Notes: generated from the letters alone by a model not told the origin. Counted from the stretch's first letter, positions 1 to 7,661 are shown. The stretch is DNA of 16,089 nucleotides from GWA1-54-10 sp964349675 (GCA_964349675.1 CAYGHD010000012.1:1-16089); one strand, 5' to 3'. Numbers and translations: made by a program.

Positions 1-61
1 GATTCGAACCTGGGACCATCTCCTTAAGAGGGAGTTGCTCTACCAACTGAGCTATGGGCGG
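1..61 (-). tRNA. tRNA-Lys (anticodon CTT), 3' end cut by window edge
   Basis: Read on the minus strand, the 5' acceptor half CCGCCCA is followed by TA, a D-stem GCTC/GAGC, an anticodon arm ACTCC-CTCTTAA-GGAGA and the 5' half of the T-arm (CCAGG with loop TTCGAAT). The 7-nt loop places CTT at positions 34-36, which reads the Lys codon AAG. The outer anticodon-stem pair is an A-A mismatch. The T-stem 3' side and the acceptor 3' side lie beyond base 1, so acceptor pairing cannot be checked. It is the last of three minus-strand tRNAs. Confidence 0.88.
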
Positions 62-121
62 AGTTGCAAACACCAACACTTACAAACGTACTATAAAAAA
101 TGTCGACTCACAATAGACTAG

Positions 122-204
122 TGCCGGGAGTGGGACTCGAACCCACACGAACTTTCGTTCTGGGGATTTTAAGTCCCCTATGTCTACCATTTCATCATCC
201 CGGC
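122..204 (-). tRNA. tRNA-Leu (anticodon TAA)
   Basis: The minus strand folds as a class II tRNA of 83 nt. The acceptor GCCGGGA pairs with TCCCGGC, the anticodon arm is GGGGA-CTTAAAA-TCCCC with TAA in the loop, and a long variable arm (AGAACGAAAGTTC region) precedes the T-arm with loop TTCGAGT. The discriminator base is A, as expected for Leu. CCA is not encoded. The A36-A37-A38 run is the recognition context for MiaA, whose gene lies at the other end of the window. Confidence 0.95.
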
Positions 205-224
205 GTCTTGCCAGACTTGCCTTG

Positions 225-296
225 AGGCCACGGCGGGAATCGAACCCGCGTATAAGGGTTTTGCAGACCCTTGTCTTACCACTTGACGACGTGGCC
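225..296 (-). tRNA. tRNA-Cys (anticodon GCA)
   Basis: The minus strand gives a 72-nt cloverleaf. The acceptor GGCCACG pairs perfectly with CGTGGCC, the anticodon arm is AGGGT-CTGCAAA-ACCCT, and the T-arm is GCGGG with loop TTCGATT. The discriminator is U73, the hallmark of tRNA-Cys. CCA is not encoded. It is the first tRNA of the Cys-Leu-Lys cluster, 20 nt before tRNA-Leu, and sits just after rbfA. Confidence 0.95.
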
Positions 297-305
297 GCCC
301 CCTAC

Positions 306-334
306 ACTTTAGCGCACAGATGGGTCCTATGAAA
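306..334 (-). promoter_or_regulatory. Possible weak promoter for the tRNA-Cys/Leu/Lys cluster
   Basis: On the minus strand a TAAAGT hexamer (311 to 306) lies 9 nt before the tRNA-Cys 5' end. A poor -35 candidate, TTTCAT, lies 17 bp upstream and overlaps the end of rbfA. The -35 match is weak, so read-through from the infB-rbfA operon is an equally good explanation. Confidence 0.3.
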
Positions 335-641
335 GCTCGTCTAACCGCTGGCGACTTTTTTCGCCCCGGTCAATAATAAACTCAATGTGCGGAAACTGCA
401 CTCCTTTGACTCGTTTTTTAAAAAACATCCCTAATTCGCCGCGATTTCGGTTTGCAAATTTGAGCGCGGACTCCTCATCACTTTCAGGCAGCACGGTAAT
501 GTAGACTGACCCGCTGCGCCCATTTTCTGACACGCGGGTCTGGGTGACGGTTATCAGCGACTTGCGCCCGGCTTCTCTTGCCAAAAACTCTGCCGCGACT
601 TCGCGCAGTGCCTCTTTTATTTTTTCGTTTCTGGTCGACAT
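327..641 (-). CDS. rbfA: Ribosome-binding factor A
   Basis: RbfA is a small KH-like protein that binds the immature 30S subunit and helps 16S rRNA 5'-end maturation. The family signature is visible: an N-terminal helix with STRNEKIKEALREVAAEFL, a strand ending in TVTQTRVSENG, the VYITVLP strand, and a C-terminal FPHIEFIIDRGEKSRQRLDEL that matches the usual helix-rich end. The frame extends to a TTG at 650, but the ATG at 641 leaves nine bases after the infB stop and gives the expected N-terminus (104 aa), so I prefer it. There is no clear Shine-Dalgarno sequence. It is the last gene of the DUF4446-infB-rbfA unit; infB-rbfA adjacency is common across bacteria and supports the call. Confidence 0.88.
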   Translation of the reverse strand: MSTRNEKIKEALREVAAEFLAREAGRKSLITVTQTRVSENGRSGSVYITVLPESDEESALKFANRNRGELGMFFKKRVKGVQFPHIEFIIDRGEKSRQRLDELS

Positions 642-650
642 GAATTTCAA

Positions 651-2177
651 TTACTTGGTCACCACTTCAAACACAAACAGCGAATCTCCGGGTGCTGGTT
701 CGGTAGTGATTTTGAGCATGGCGCCAAATTCTCCGGACTCAACTTTTTTTACCGCATTTTTTTGGCTTTGCAGGCTGATGATTTCACCGCGGCCCACTTC
801 TGCCTCGCGGCGCATCAGCACTACTTGGCCGCCATCTACTAAGGCGCCGCTTTCTATCTTGCCGCCAACAACCGCGCGCCCGCGCGATACGCTAAAGATT
901 TTGAGGATTTTTGCTGTCCCAGTCTGCTCCTCTGTTTCTTGGCGCGGCCGACGCGTCTCAATTTCTGCTCCCAACCACTCTGCAAGTTTGTAGATAACAT
1001 CAAACACGGCAACAGTGACGCCAAGGCGTTCCGACAAATCGCGCACCTCGCGTTCTGTTTTGACGTTAAAGCCAAGCACAATACCGGGATGCTGCGCGCT
1101 GCCGGCAAAGCGTACATCGCTTTCGTTAATGGGGCCGACGCCCAAAGATACGACGCGCACCTCCATACGTTCATCTTTTGGAAGTTTTTCGAGTTCATGG
1201 AGCACTGCATCGGCGGTGCCAGCGACATCTGTTTTGATAACCAATGGCAAGATATATCGCACGCGATCTTCTGACTCAGACTTCTGTAGTGGAGGTGCTG
1301 TGCGTTTAGTGCGCGCACTCGCTGCTGCAACCTCGGCTTCTTTTTTAGATTCAACCACGCGCCAGTGTGCGCCCACAGGGGGAAGGGTAGAAAATCCGAC
1401 GACGCGGATAGGGCTGCCGGGGAGCGCTTGGGTGATTGTTTTGCCCAAAAAATTTTCCATAATCCGGACCGGTGCCACACTTTCACCGCAGACGATATAT
1501 TCGCCGCTGGTTATCGTGCCATTTTGCACGATAAGGGTTGCAGTGTTGCCACGCTTGTTGTCGACGTTTGTTTCGATGACGACTCCTTGGGCAGGTTGGC
1601 TGGGGTCGGCAGAAAGTCCTTCCATATCTGCGGCGAGGAGTATGAGGTCGAGCAGCTCAGGGATGCCTTGGCCTGTTTTGCTCGAGATGGCGACAAAAGG
1701 AATATCGCCGCCAAACCCTTCAAGTAAGACGCTGTGCTCAAGCAGAGACATTTTTGCACGTTCAAGGTCGGCGCCCGGCTTGTCTATTTTTGTAAAAGCA
1801 ACGATGTAGGGGATGCCGGCTTTCTCTATCGCGCGTAGTGCCTCAACCGTTTGCGGTTTTGCTCCATCTTCTGCAGAGACTATCAAAATAGCGACGTCGG
1901 CAACATCAAGGCCGCGAGCGCGCATTGCATGAAATGCTTCATGTCCTGGGGTGTCAAGAAAGGTAATGTGGCGGAGCAACGGCTCGCCAGTTTCCGACTG
2001 GCTCTCGTGCGCTGCTTCATAGGCAGAGAGATGTTGGGTGATGCCGCCCGCTTCTCCTTCTGCCACATTGCTGTGGCGGATGTAGTCGAGCAGCGTGGAT
2101 TTACCGTGGTCGATATGACCCACAACCGTCACAATAGGCGGCCTGGTGTCCCGTGTAGCAGATTCTTTTTTGGTCAT
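651..2177 (-). CDS. infB: Translation initiation factor IF-2, short form
   Basis: IF-2 is the GTPase that brings initiator fMet-tRNA to the ribosome and promotes subunit joining. At 508 aa this copy consists of the GTPase core and the C-terminal domains only, without the long N-terminal extension of model bacteria. G1 is GHIDHGKS (20-27), G2 GGIT (44-47), G3 DTPGHEAF (75-82) and G4 TKID (129-132). Thr replaces the usual Asn of NKID, a variant tolerated in other GTPases; the G5 region reads SSKTG. Domain II and the IF2 domain-3 region (VIKTDVAGTADAVLHELEKL) follow, then the initiator-tRNA-binding C domain. The ATG lies 13 nt after the DUF4446 stop, with no SD. Translational dependence on the upstream gene is likely. 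Confidence 0.96.
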   Translation of the reverse strand: MTKKESATRDTRPPIVTVVGHIDHGKSTLLDYIRHSNVAEGEAGGITQHLSAYEAAHESQSETGEPLLRHITFLDTPGHEAFHAMRARGLDVADVAILIVSAEDGAKPQTVEALRAIEKAGIPYIVAFTKIDKPGADLERAKMSLLEHSVLLEGFGGDIPFVAISSKTGQGIPELLDLILLAADMEGLSADPSQPAQGVVIETNVDNKRGNTATLIVQNGTITSGEYIVCGESVAPVRIMENFLGKTITQALPGSPIRVVGFSTLPPVGAHWRVVESKKEAEVAAASARTKRTAPPLQKSESEDRVRYILPLVIKTDVAGTADAVLHELEKLPKDERMEVRVVSLGVGPINESDVRFAGSAQHPGIVLGFNVKTEREVRDLSERLGVTVAVFDVIYKLAEWLGAEIETRRPRQETEEQTGTAKILKIFSVSRGRAVVGGKIESGALVDGGQVVLMRREAEVGRGEIISLQSQKNAVKKVESGEFGAMLKITTEPAPGDSLFVFEVVTK

Positions 2178-2190
2178 AGTTGGTGTGCAT

Positions 2191-2727
2191 TTAGGCAGCA
2201 GGAGTTTTTTTACTCTCCAGTATCGACTGTTTTGCTTTGTCTATAGCTCCTCGCTCTTCCGCTGTGAGCTCAAACGAAGAGATGCCGTTTTCTACCGGTT
2301 TTGCGTACACGCCCACTCGGTCGCGCGCGTAGAGAGTTGAAAATACCACGCCACAATGCCTTTCGTCAAGGAAGGCGACAGAAAAACTTTGGTTGCCGCC
2401 AGAGCCGTCGCCCGAGAATGGGTTAAACCGCACGACGCCGATGCCTTGCGTGCTGCGTTGCATCCGGATCTCTGCGTTTTTGAGATATTTTTCCAGTTCG
2501 ATGCGGAACGTTTGTAAATTTTTGACGTCGCGAGACAACAGGGTAACACTCTCTTCAATAGAGCCGGTTCTGCCGAGCGAGAGGCGCATGAAGCGCCGAC
2601 GCACCGACCATAACAGTAGGAGAGCGATAAGTGTCAAAAAAAGCGACCCCAATGCAATCCAGGGTGCGGCTGGGGCAAGGAGTGCTGTTGTGGCAGAGAG
2701 CGTCGTGGTGATGGAAGTATACGGCAT
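2191..2727 (-). CDS. DUF4446 family membrane-anchored protein
   Basis: A 178-aa protein of unknown function. An N-terminal hydrophobic segment (about residues 22-42, ending in WSVRRRF) would anchor it in the membrane with the rest in the cytoplasm. The middle has a short helical region (ESVTLLSRDVKNLQTFRIELEKYLKNAE). The C-terminal half carries the pattern I associate with DUF4446: GIGVVRFNPFSG, a Gly-rich turn, SFSVAFLDE, GVVFSTLYARD, YAKPV, and a final acidic helix beginning LTAEERGAI. It is the first gene of the leftward operon with infB and rbfA, and divergent from the cysteine desulfurase gene. Its -10 box lies 8 nt before the ATG, suggesting a leaderless mRNA. The family assignment comes from motif memory; the function is unknown. 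Confidence 0.8.
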   Translation of the reverse strand: MPYTSITTTLSATTALLAPAAPWIALGSLFLTLIALLLLWSVRRRFMRLSLGRTGSIEESVTLLSRDVKNLQTFRIELEKYLKNAEIRMQRSTQGIGVVRFNPFSGDGSGGNQSFSVAFLDERHCGVVFSTLYARDRVGVYAKPVENGISSFELTAEERGAIDKAKQSILESKKTPAA

Positions 2728-2733
2728 GCTGAA

Positions 2734-2747
2734 TCAGTATATACTGA
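2734..2747. promoter_or_regulatory. Palindromic back-to-back -10 boxes of two divergent genes
   Basis: TCAGTATATACTGA is a perfect 14-bp palindrome in the 26-bp gap between the start codons of the DUF4446 gene (2727, minus) and the cysteine desulfurase gene (2754, plus). Each strand reads TATACT (2740-2745 plus; 2741-2736 minus), ending exactly 8 nt before its ATG. The symmetry means both promoters share the same bases, so they may exclude each other or be bound by a dimeric regulator. No good -35 is visible; it would lie inside the opposite gene. Confidence 0.6.
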
Positions 2748-2753
2748 AGGCAT

Positions 2754-3956
2754 ATGTTGTGGAAGAAAGTATTTGCTGCTCCGCGGATATATGCTGATGC
2801 GGCTGCTGCGACCCCACTGTCTCGAGCGGTAGAGCGAGAGTTGCTGCGGCTGTTGCCGGTGTATGGCAACGCAGGGGCGCTCCATAGCGAAGCGCTGCGC
2901 GCAAAGGATGAGTTAGAAAAAGCGCGCGCCACCATTGCCAGCGCTATCGGGGCGCATCCTGATGAAATCATTTTTACTGCAAGCGGCACCGAGGCAAACA
3001 ATTTAGCAATCGACGGCGTGCTGCGCCCGCTGTTGCAGGTGCATGGAGAGTTGCACGCCATGACGCTTCCTATAGAGCATCAGTCTGTGCTTGAACCGCT
3101 TAAGGCGCTTGAGCGTGAGGGGCTGTATACAACGCTTGTGCCGGTTGATGCTGCGGGGTTGCCAGTGCAGCCAATGCGCGAATATATAAATGATGAAACG
3201 GTGTTTGTCTCAGTGCAGCTCGTCAACAGTGAAATTGGGACGATAGAGCCAGTGCGCGACATTGCGCGAGAGCTGCGCCACATCCGCAAAGAGCGCAAAG
3301 AGAAAGGGAATACGCTGCCGCTGTACCTGCACTGCGATGCGTCGCAAGCGCCGCTCTGGATAGTGCTGCGAGTGGATGCGCTTGGGGTAGATTTGTTGAC
3401 GCTCGATGCGCAAAAAATACTAGGACCAAAAGGAGTTGGCGCTCTTTTTGTGCGACGGCAGACTGAAATCGAATCTGTTATACGCGGCGGTGTGCAAGAG
3501 TTTGGGTTGCGGGGCGGTACCCCAAACGTACCGCTCGCGGGCGCTTTTGCAGTTGCGCTTAAAGATGCGCAAAGGGGGGTGGATGCGCGTGTTACGCACG
3601 TGTGTGTAATGCGGGACCTGCTTTTTACTACTATTAAAAAATCTTTCCCGGATCTTTTGCTGAACGGGCCAACACTGGGCCAAGACCGCGTGGCGAATAA
3701 TATAAACATATCGCTTCCGGGGCTCGATGGAGAGATGGCGGTTGTCGCACTTGATGCCGAGGGCGTTGCGGTGTCGACTCGCTCAGCATGCAGTGCGGGC
3801 GATGAAGAGCCGTCGCACGTCATCAAAGCCATTGGCGTGCCTAAGCCACTGGCAAAAACAGCGATTCGCATAACCTTGCTTCCAACGAGTACTGCGGCAG
3901 AGGTCAATATAATCGCTCGCCGTTTTGCTGCTGTCGCCCAGCGCTACCGAACCTAA
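2754..3956 (+). CDS. Cysteine desulfurase (NifS/IscS class)
   Basis: A PLP enzyme that removes sulfur from cysteine as a protein persulfide for Fe-S clusters and tRNA thiolation. The 400-aa length is typical. Visible landmarks: ADAAAATP near the N-terminus, FTASGTEANNLAI (74-86), EHQSV (H109), HCDASQ (D195, Q198), the PLP lysine in AQKILGPKG (K221) and the catalytic cysteine in STRSACSAGDEEPSH (C346). The residue before the PLP lysine is Gln where IscS/NifS proteins usually have His, which is unusual. No scaffold (iscU), tusA or thiouridylase gene lies nearby, so its sulfur acceptor cannot be read from context. ATG 2754 follows a TATACT box by 8 nt, suggesting a leaderless transcript. A selenocysteine lyase or SufS-like role is less likely given the loop around C346. 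Confidence 0.92.
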   Translation: MLWKKVFAAPRIYADAAAATPLSRAVERELLRLLPVYGNAGALHSEALRAKDELEKARATIASAIGAHPDEIIFTASGTEANNLAIDGVLRPLLQVHGELHAMTLPIEHQSVLEPLKALEREGLYTTLVPVDAAGLPVQPMREYINDETVFVSVQLVNSEIGTIEPVRDIARELRHIRKERKEKGNTLPLYLHCDASQAPLWIVLRVDALGVDLLTLDAQKILGPKGVGALFVRRQTEIESVIRGGVQEFGLRGGTPNVPLAGAFAVALKDAQRGVDARVTHVCVMRDLLFTTIKKSFPDLLLNGPTLGQDRVANNINISLPGLDGEMAVVALDAEGVAVSTRSACSAGDEEPSHVIKAIGVPKPLAKTAIRITLLPTSTAAEVNIIARRFAAVAQRYRT

Positions 3957-3957
3957 T

Positions 3958-3982
3958 TTTTCTTAAGAAAATATAGTATACT
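3958..3982 (+). promoter_or_regulatory. Promoter of the HtrA-like/clpB unit with adjacent palindrome
   Basis: TATACT at 3977-3982 ends 7 nt before the ATG at 3990. Immediately upstream, 3958-3971 is a perfect 14-bp palindrome (TTTTCTTAAGAAAA) that covers the position where a -35 would be. It could be an operator for clpB expression or simply AT-rich promoter DNA. Confidence 0.5.
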
Positions 3983-3989
3983 GCCGGGT

Positions 3990-4793
3990 ATGGATCTCGA
4001 GCATCTTACAAAACATCAGATAGTGCTCCTGACGCTCTTGGTTAGTTTTGTTACCTCTATTGCGACGGGCATTGTGACGGTGTCTTTGATGAGTCAAGCG
4101 CCTGCTTCGGTGACGCGCACGATAAACCAAATTGTTGAGCGCACCGTGCAAACCGTGGTGCCACAAAATCAGAGTGCTGCAGTGGCAACAGAAAAGACAG
4201 TGGTGGTTAAAGATGACGATCTTGCTGCGCAATCTATCGCAAAAGTACAAAAAAGCATCATCCGCATCACGGTGCGTGGTGGGGACGAACTTGTTGCTCG
4301 CGGCATCATTGTCGACAAGGCAGGCACTGCGCTGACTGACCGCGATGCGCTATTGTTGACCGAAGTCCGAGCCTTTGATGCTATTTTGTCGGACGGTACT
4401 CGGGTGCCGCTCTCGATACGCCCAGTTGGGGCAACCACTACTTCAATAATGACCGTGGATGTTGCGGTTGGTACATCAACTGGTTTTGCCCCGGTCCAGC
4501 TTGCCGACGTCAGTAAAATGCGTTTAGGGCAAAGTGTTATCCGTATTGGCGGCAAAGGGATTGATGTGGTTGGGGTAGGGGTAGTGGCTATGTTGCCAAC
4601 TGCCTCAAATAATGGTATACATAACACTATACAAGCTACTGTACAGTCGGCTACGCCGGGGTCTGTGCTCGTCACTTTGTTTGGTGATGTGGTGGGCATC
4701 GCTACAACAGACTCTCTTGCGCAAGGTGCCGACCAATACAGCGTTGCTATGCCGCCCGCAGAAAAAGCACTAAAACCAGCACCAAAACCATAA
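3990..4793 (+). CDS. Membrane-anchored HtrA-like protein, apparently without protease triad
   Basis: 267 aa, with one N-terminal membrane segment (about residues 11-34) and a short linker; the rest reads like the trypsin-fold core of HtrA/DegP proteases: QKSIIRITVRGG, ARGIIVDKAGTALTDRDAL, a strand-rich middle, LGQSVIRIGG, and PGSVLVTLFGDVVGIAT near the end. In active HtrA the second motif would be LTNxHV with the catalytic His, and the last would be GNSGGPL. Here the His position is replaced (TDRDAL) and the GNSGGP motif is shortened to PGSV, so protease activity is doubtful. No PDZ domain is present. It precedes clpB by 7 nt and is probably co-transcribed with it, suggesting a protein-quality-control or envelope-stress context. 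The fold assignment is an inference. Confidence 0.6.
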   Translation: MDLEHLTKHQIVLLTLLVSFVTSIATGIVTVSLMSQAPASVTRTINQIVERTVQTVVPQNQSAAVATEKTVVVKDDDLAAQSIAKVQKSIIRITVRGGDELVARGIIVDKAGTALTDRDALLLTEVRAFDAILSDGTRVPLSIRPVGATTTSIMTVDVAVGTSTGFAPVQLADVSKMRLGQSVIRIGGKGIDVVGVGVVAMLPTASNNGIHNTIQATVQSATPGSVLVTLFGDVVGIATTDSLAQGADQYSVAMPPAEKALKPAPKP

Positions 4794-4800
4794 AACAACT

Positions 4801-7500
4801 ATGCCACCATTCAATCACTTCACTACAAAAGCAAAAGAGGCAGTCCGTCGTGCCCATGAGCTTGCGGTCGAGCGCGGCCAAAATCAAGTAAGCCCGATAC
4901 ACTTGCTCGGCGCACTGCTCTTGCAGGAAGAAAGCTTTGTCACTTCTTTGCTCGACAAATTAGAGGTAGACATTGTATTGCTGACAGACACGGTGCTCGA
5001 GGCGCTCGAGGGCGCGTCAAGCGGCTCGGTGCTGTCTCCGTCATATCAATTGTATTTGACGCCAGAGTTGGTGCAGGCGCTTGAGCGGTCGGCAAAGGTT
5101 GCAACAGAGCTCCATGATGAATTTGTCTCAACCGAACATTTGTTTGTAGCGTTGCTCGACGTACCAGGGACTGCACGCGATACGCTGAGCCGTTTTCGGA
5201 TTACACGCGAGGCGATTATTCGCATGCTGCTCGAACTGCGCTCGTCAAAAGCAGGACCAAGTACTGAACAGAAAAAATTTCGTGCGCTGCTTAAATATAC
5301 GCGGTCGCTCACAAAGTTAGCGCAAGAAAATAAACTTGACCCGGTTATTGGACGCGATGAAGAGATTCAGCGCGTCGTGCAGATACTCTCTCGTCGCACA
5401 AAAAACAACCCAATCCTTATTGGCGAGCCGGGGGTGGGAAAAACGGCAATAGCCGAGGGGCTTGCGGTGCGCATTGCATCAGGCGATGTGCCAGAGTCGC
5501 TGCGCGACAAAGAGCTTGTGTCTTTAGACTTAGGCAGCCTCATCGCGGGCACTAAATATCGCGGCGAATTTGAAGAGCGACTCAAAGCGATTATGAAAGA
5601 AATCGAGCGCTCTGAGGGCAAGGTACTTTTGTTTATCGACGAAATCCACACCATGATCGGCGCGGGTGCGGCCGAGGGCGCCATGGACGCGAGCAATATG
5701 CTCAAACCGGCACTTGCCCGCGGAGACCTGCATGTCATCGGCGCAACAACGCTCAAAGAATACCAAAAACATATCGAGCGCGACCCGGCGTTTCAACGGC
5801 GCTTCCAGCCTGTGTATGTGCTCGAACCCTCGATTGAAGATGCTATTGCGATTTTGCGCGGACTGAAAGAGCGCTACGAAGTTTTTCACGGTGTTGCCAT
5901 TACCGACGATGCGATTGTATCTGCGGTACAGTTGTCTGCACGGTACATCTCAGACCGGTTTTTGCCGGACAAAGCAATTGACTTGATAGACGAAGCGTCG
6001 TCGTCATTGCGTATTTCGCTTGAAAACAAACCACCAGTGCTCGAAGATGCACACCGCAAGATTATGCGGCTCGAGGTTGAAAAAGAGGCGCTCCGCAAAG
6101 AAGCGGCAGAGCCGCCTGAAGGCGCGGGTGCGCGCACGGCAAAAGCGCGGGTGAAGGTTATTGAGCGTGATATTGCCGAGCTGAAAGAAAAGACAAGTGA
6201 GCTTGAACAACGCTGGAAAAACGAAAAACAAGTACTGCTCGACATCAAAGGCATCAAGCGCGAGCTTGAAAGTTTGCGTATGGAGGCTGACTCAGCAGAG
6301 GGTGCGGTGGACCTCTCGCGTGCAGCAGAGATCCGTTATGGAGAGATCCCAACGCTCGAGCGCGAACTTGACCAGAAAACAAAACGACTCAAAAAACTAC
6401 AGACGACACGCCGCATTTTGAAAGAAGAAATTACTGAAAGCGATATTGCGTCCGTGGTGTCTAAATGGACGGGTATCCCCGTGTCGCGCATGCTCGAAGA
6501 GGAGGCAGAAAAACTGTCTCGTATTGAGCAGGTGCTTGAAGCGCGCGTAGTGGGGCAAACCGAGGCAGTGCAAAAAGTGGCCGACGCGGTGAAGCGCTCG
6601 CGCGCGGGCATTGCCGATCCAAACCGGCCAATCGCATCATTTATGTTCTTGGGGCCAACGGGCGTTGGTAAAACTGAGCTCACGAAAGCGCTCGCTGAAT
6701 TTATGTTTGACGATGATAAGGCGCTCATCCGCGTCGACATGTCAGAGTATATGGAAAAACATTCGGTCTCAAAAATAATCGGTGCGCCACCAGGTTATGT
6801 GGGGCATGAAGAAGGGGGCGCATTGACTGAGTTGGTGCGGCATCGTCCATACTCGGTGCTTTTGTTTGACGAGATAGAAAAAGCGCATCCTGAAGTGTTC
6901 AACATCTTGCTCCAAGTGCTCGACAATGGTCATTTGACTGACGCAAAAGGGCGCCGAGTCAACTTCCGCAACACTATCATCATCATGACCTCAAATATTG
7001 GTGCGCAATATATCGACAAAATGGAGCAGCTTGGCTTTACGACTGGCGGTACGGGTGATGCGCACAACTATCTTGTGGCAAAAGAGCGCGTCACCCAGTC
7101 GCTTAAAGAGCACTTCCGTCCTGAATTCTTAAACCGCATCGATGAAATCATCATCTTTAACATCCTGTCTCCTGAAGCGATTAAAGAAATTGTCGGTATC
7201 CAAGTTAAAGAGGTTGTTGCGCGGCTTGCGCAGAAAAACATCACACTCTCGCTGACGCCCGCTGTCTACGACTACATGGCAAAAGAAGGATACAGCCCAC
7301 ACTACGGTGCACGCCCACTGCGTCGGCTCATACAAGACAAAATCCTTACTAAAGTTGCAGGCCTTATTGTGTCTCGAGGAGTACTCTCGGGTGGTGCGGT
7401 GACGGTGGACATGAAAGGGAATGAATTTATATTTGATGTGCGCAAAAGTGCTCGTAGCCGCGTCAAAACCCCAATCCAAAGCGAGTACATAGCACAATAA
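4801..7500 (+). CDS. clpB: ClpB-type AAA+ disaggregase / unfoldase
   Basis: An 899-aa two-ring AAA+ machine. An N-terminal double Clp-N repeat (about 1-145) is followed by AAA-1 with Walker A GEPGVGKT (208-215), Walker B LLFIDE (276-281) and RRFQPVYV arginine fingers. A coiled-coil middle domain of about 130 residues follows (about 405-540, with RWKNEKQVLLDIKGIKRELE). AAA-2 has GPTGVGKT (618-625), VLLFDE (686-691), SNIGA and GARPLRR. The long middle domain and KWTGIPVSRM are ClpB-like, indicating disaggregation with DnaK. Oddly, AAA-2 also has an LGF tripeptide (744-746) in an expanded loop after SNIGA, where ClpC/ClpA carry the ClpP-docking loop. The start ATG follows the upstream stop by 7 nt with no SD; expression probably depends on the promoter at 3977. 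Confidence 0.92.
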   Translation: MPPFNHFTTKAKEAVRRAHELAVERGQNQVSPIHLLGALLLQEESFVTSLLDKLEVDIVLLTDTVLEALEGASSGSVLSPSYQLYLTPELVQALERSAKVATELHDEFVSTEHLFVALLDVPGTARDTLSRFRITREAIIRMLLELRSSKAGPSTEQKKFRALLKYTRSLTKLAQENKLDPVIGRDEEIQRVVQILSRRTKNNPILIGEPGVGKTAIAEGLAVRIASGDVPESLRDKELVSLDLGSLIAGTKYRGEFEERLKAIMKEIERSEGKVLLFIDEIHTMIGAGAAEGAMDASNMLKPALARGDLHVIGATTLKEYQKHIERDPAFQRRFQPVYVLEPSIEDAIAILRGLKERYEVFHGVAITDDAIVSAVQLSARYISDRFLPDKAIDLIDEASSSLRISLENKPPVLEDAHRKIMRLEVEKEALRKEAAEPPEGAGARTAKARVKVIERDIAELKEKTSELEQRWKNEKQVLLDIKGIKRELESLRMEADSAEGAVDLSRAAEIRYGEIPTLERELDQKTKRLKKLQTTRRILKEEITESDIASVVSKWTGIPVSRMLEEEAEKLSRIEQVLEARVVGQTEAVQKVADAVKRSRAGIADPNRPIASFMFLGPTGVGKTELTKALAEFMFDDDKALIRVDMSEYMEKHSVSKIIGAPPGYVGHEEGGALTELVRHRPYSVLLFDEIEKAHPEVFNILLQVLDNGHLTDAKGRRVNFRNTIIIMTSNIGAQYIDKMEQLGFTTGGTGDAHNYLVAKERVTQSLKEHFRPEFLNRIDEIIIFNILSPEAIKEIVGIQVKEVVARLAQKNITLSLTPAVYDYMAKEGYSPHYGARPLRRLIQDKILTKVAGLIVSRGVLSGGAVTVDMKGNEFIFDVRKSARSRVKTPIQSEYIAQ

Positions 7501-7520
7501 CTGGGGTGTTGCGCTGCTCC

Positions 7521-7549
7521 TTGGCGAACGCCCAATAAAATTGTAGTAT
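7521..7549 (+). promoter_or_regulatory. tRNA-Tyr promoter
   Basis: TTGGCG (7521-7526), a 17-bp spacer, and TAGTAT (7544-7549), about 24 nt before the tRNA 5' end, give a sensible short leader. The spacing is ideal and both boxes match the sigma-70 consensus well enough. Confidence 0.6.
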
Positions 7550-7573
7550 CAAGATGTCTCAAAAGGAGATATT

Positions 7574-7657
7574 GCGTCGGTGGCGGAGTGGTCAATCGCA
7601 ATTGGCTGTAAACCAATCGCCCTTGTGGCTACGTAGGTTCGAATCCTACCCGGCGCA
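7574..7657 (+). tRNA. tRNA-Tyr (anticodon GTA)
   Basis: A class II tRNA of 84 nt. The acceptor GCGTCGG pairs with CCGGCGC (one U-G), the anticodon arm is ATTGG-CTGTAAA-CCAAT with GTA, a long variable arm follows, and the T-arm is GTAGG with loop TTCGAAT. The discriminator is A. CCA is not encoded. A36-A37-A38 fits MiaA modification. It marks the border between housekeeping genes and the accessory operon. Confidence 0.95.
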
Positions 7658-7661
7658 CAAC

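Noticed and set aside
544..993. 149-codon plus-strand open frame
   Set aside because: Antisense to rbfA and infB, both firmly identified; low-complexity Ser/Thr/Pro-rich translation typical of a shadow.
1015..1809. 264-codon plus-strand open frame
   Set aside because: Wholly antisense to infB; Ser-rich and without any motif.
3080..3907. 275-codon minus-strand open frame
   Set aside because: Antisense to the cysteine desulfurase gene; Ser/Thr/Arg-rich shadow.
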